The notes under the pieces are model-generated. The model had not been told where the DNA came from. It did no database searches and was given only the letters and a program-made list of their open reading frames with translations. Below are positions 40,109 to 40,671 of a DNA stretch of 40,671 nucleotides, in pieces. Position numbers and translations under genes: made by a program. Position 1 is the first letter of the stretch. Each line of letters begins with the position of its first letter. Source of the DNA: Methanosarcinaceae archaeon UBA470 (GTDB taxonomy: Archaea; Halobacteriota; Methanosarcinia; Methanosarcinales; Methanosarcinaceae); contig DAKU01000124.1 of NCBI GenBank assembly GCA_002508425.1, positions 1-40,671 on the forward strand, written 5' to 3'.

Positions 40109-40671
40109 TTATGTCCAGATACCTGCAACTGGAGTCACACCAGACCAACCAAGACCTATTATTTCATATCCGGAATCAGTCTGGATCACGAAATTGTTTC
40201 CTGCAGTGTTGTACACACCAAGCTCGGTAGTGCTGTCTCCATCCCAATCGCATACAATAGGTTCAGTGTTTGCCCAACCAAATCCAACAGTTTCAGCAGA
40301 GTCAGAAGTTGTGTTCCACAGAGCCCAGTTACCAGTGTTGTCATCATATACACCTACTTCTTCAGCACCATCGCCATTCCAGTCACCTGCAACAGGTGTT
40401 ACACCAGACCAGCCAAGACCAATCTCTTCATCACCGGATACACCCTGAATGACAAAGTTGTTTCCTGCAGCGTTGTATATACCAAGTTCAGTAACGTTGT
40501 CTCCATCCCAGTCACCTACGACTGGTTCAGTACCTGCAAATCCAAATACAACAATATCTGCATCATCTGCACTATTGGTTGTTGTGTTCCACAGAGCCCA
40601 GTTACCGGCGTTGTCGTAAACACCTACTTCCTCGGTACCGTCACCATTCCAGTCACCTACAACAGGTGTTA
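40109..40671 (-). CDS. FG-GAP/VCBS-like repeat surface protein, 3' end (partial)
   Basis: The open reverse-strand frame runs from the window edge to a TAA at 40109-40111; no start lies in the window. The 187 visible residues are tandem beta-propeller-like repeats with the calcium-binding-type motif DWNGDG or DWDGD followed by EVGVY or ELGVY (for example VAGDWNGDGAEEVGVY). Units of about 90 and 88 residues are nearly identical, with WALWNTT and GNNFVIQ at fixed places in each; a third stops after VTPVAGIWT. Such repeats occur in secreted or cell-surface proteins, so an N-terminal signal should lie outside. Low Lys and high Asp/Gly/Asn content also fit. It converges on the glycosyltransferases. 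Confidence 0.8.
   Translation of the reverse strand, partial: TPVVGDWNGDGTEEVGVYDNAGNWALWNTTTNSADDADIVVFGFAGTEPVVGDWDGDNVTELGIYNAAGNNFVIQGVSGDEEIGLGWSGVTPVAGDWNGDGAEEVGVYDDNTGNWALWNTTSDSAETVGFGWANTEPIVCDWDGDSTTELGVYNTAGNNFVIQTDSGYEIIGLGWSGVTPVAGIWT
40130..40671 (-). repeat. Long tandem DNA repeat within the surface protein gene
   Basis: Equivalent positions encoding VTPV recur near 40130, 40394 and 40664, giving period lengths of 264 and 270 bp (88 and 90 codons). Base identity between the units is high, suggesting recent duplication or gene conversion. Each unit itself contains two related half-units built on the DWxGD motif. Confidence 0.75.

Noticed and set aside
40194..40452. Forward frames of 84 and 60 codons rich in Pro/Ser or Gln/His at the window end
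   Set aside because: They are antisense to the repeat protein, and their apparent repeats are the complement of its tandem units.
40130..40671. Regular repeats that might suggest a CRISPR array
   Set aside because: The period is 264-270 bp, a multiple of three, and the repeat is fully coding as a DWxGD protein repeat; there are no short identical repeats with unique spacers.
1..40671. Defence system, prophage, insertion sequence or frameshifted gene
   Set aside because: I found no transposase, integrase, nuclease-helicase cluster, terminal repeat or broken reading frame; nearly all sequence is accounted for by intact core archaeal genes.

Overview
The window is from a methanogenic archaeon, most likely of the Methanosarcinales. 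It carries a four-gene membrane-bound F420-non-reducing hydrogenase operon with cytochrome b (vhtGACD), methanogenesis marker protein 12, the archaeal exosome/RNase P/proteasome superoperon, an intron-containing tRNA-Trp, archaeal TATA elements, and frequent TTG starts. Base composition (about 40% G+C by eye) and the absence of any F420-reducing hydrogenase here would suit a methylotrophic member such as Methanomethylovorans or Methanolobus; that genus-level guess is inference only.

Layout. (1) 1-900: a reverse-strand pair, superoxide reductase and a DsrE-like protein. (2) 1094-5421: valS, a PUA-domain protein, sepF (FtsZ anchor) and a ZPR1 zinc-finger protein. (3) 5531-18918: a hydrogenase biogenesis island, with hypF, two divergent tatC genes, three tatA-family genes, a reverse-strand hypC-D-A-B-E operon, and the forward vhtG-A-C-D operon. 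VhtG carries a twin-arginine signal, so the maturation genes, the export machinery and an export substrate sit together. (4) 19097-21851: proS, a CobT-like (TIGR00303) gene and a small zinc-ribbon gene. (5) 22198-22385: tRNA-Trp(CCA) whose 114-nt intron is a box C/D guide RNA for its own anticodon arm. (6) 22530-23718: a possible small ORF and a REC-PAS protein ending in a degenerate kinase dimerisation helix. (7) 23764-32893: structured leader, then rpl15e, COG1325, rnp3, rnp2, psmA, sdo1/SBDS, rrp4, rrp41, rrp42, rpl37ae, rpoP, Brix/Imp4-like, pcc1, pfdB and a DHH phosphoesterase. (8) 32927-36163: phenylacetate-CoA ligase-like, ACT-domain, DUF2103 and methanogenesis marker 12. (9) 36451-40671: a double glycosyltransferase, a second glycosyltransferase, and the 3' end of a reverse-strand FG-GAP/VCBS-like repeat surface protein that runs off the window.

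Most genes are core archaeal genes in recognisable order. The observations most worth a second look are: two TatC paralogs that appear to split the conserved functional glutamates between them; a C-terminal module shared by the three TatA-family proteins; a potentially bistable RNA leader in front of the whole exosome superoperon; the self-guiding tRNA-Trp intron; and a response regulator fused to a kinase helix that has lost its phosphoacceptor position. I did not find a CRISPR array, IS element, prophage or rRNA gene.
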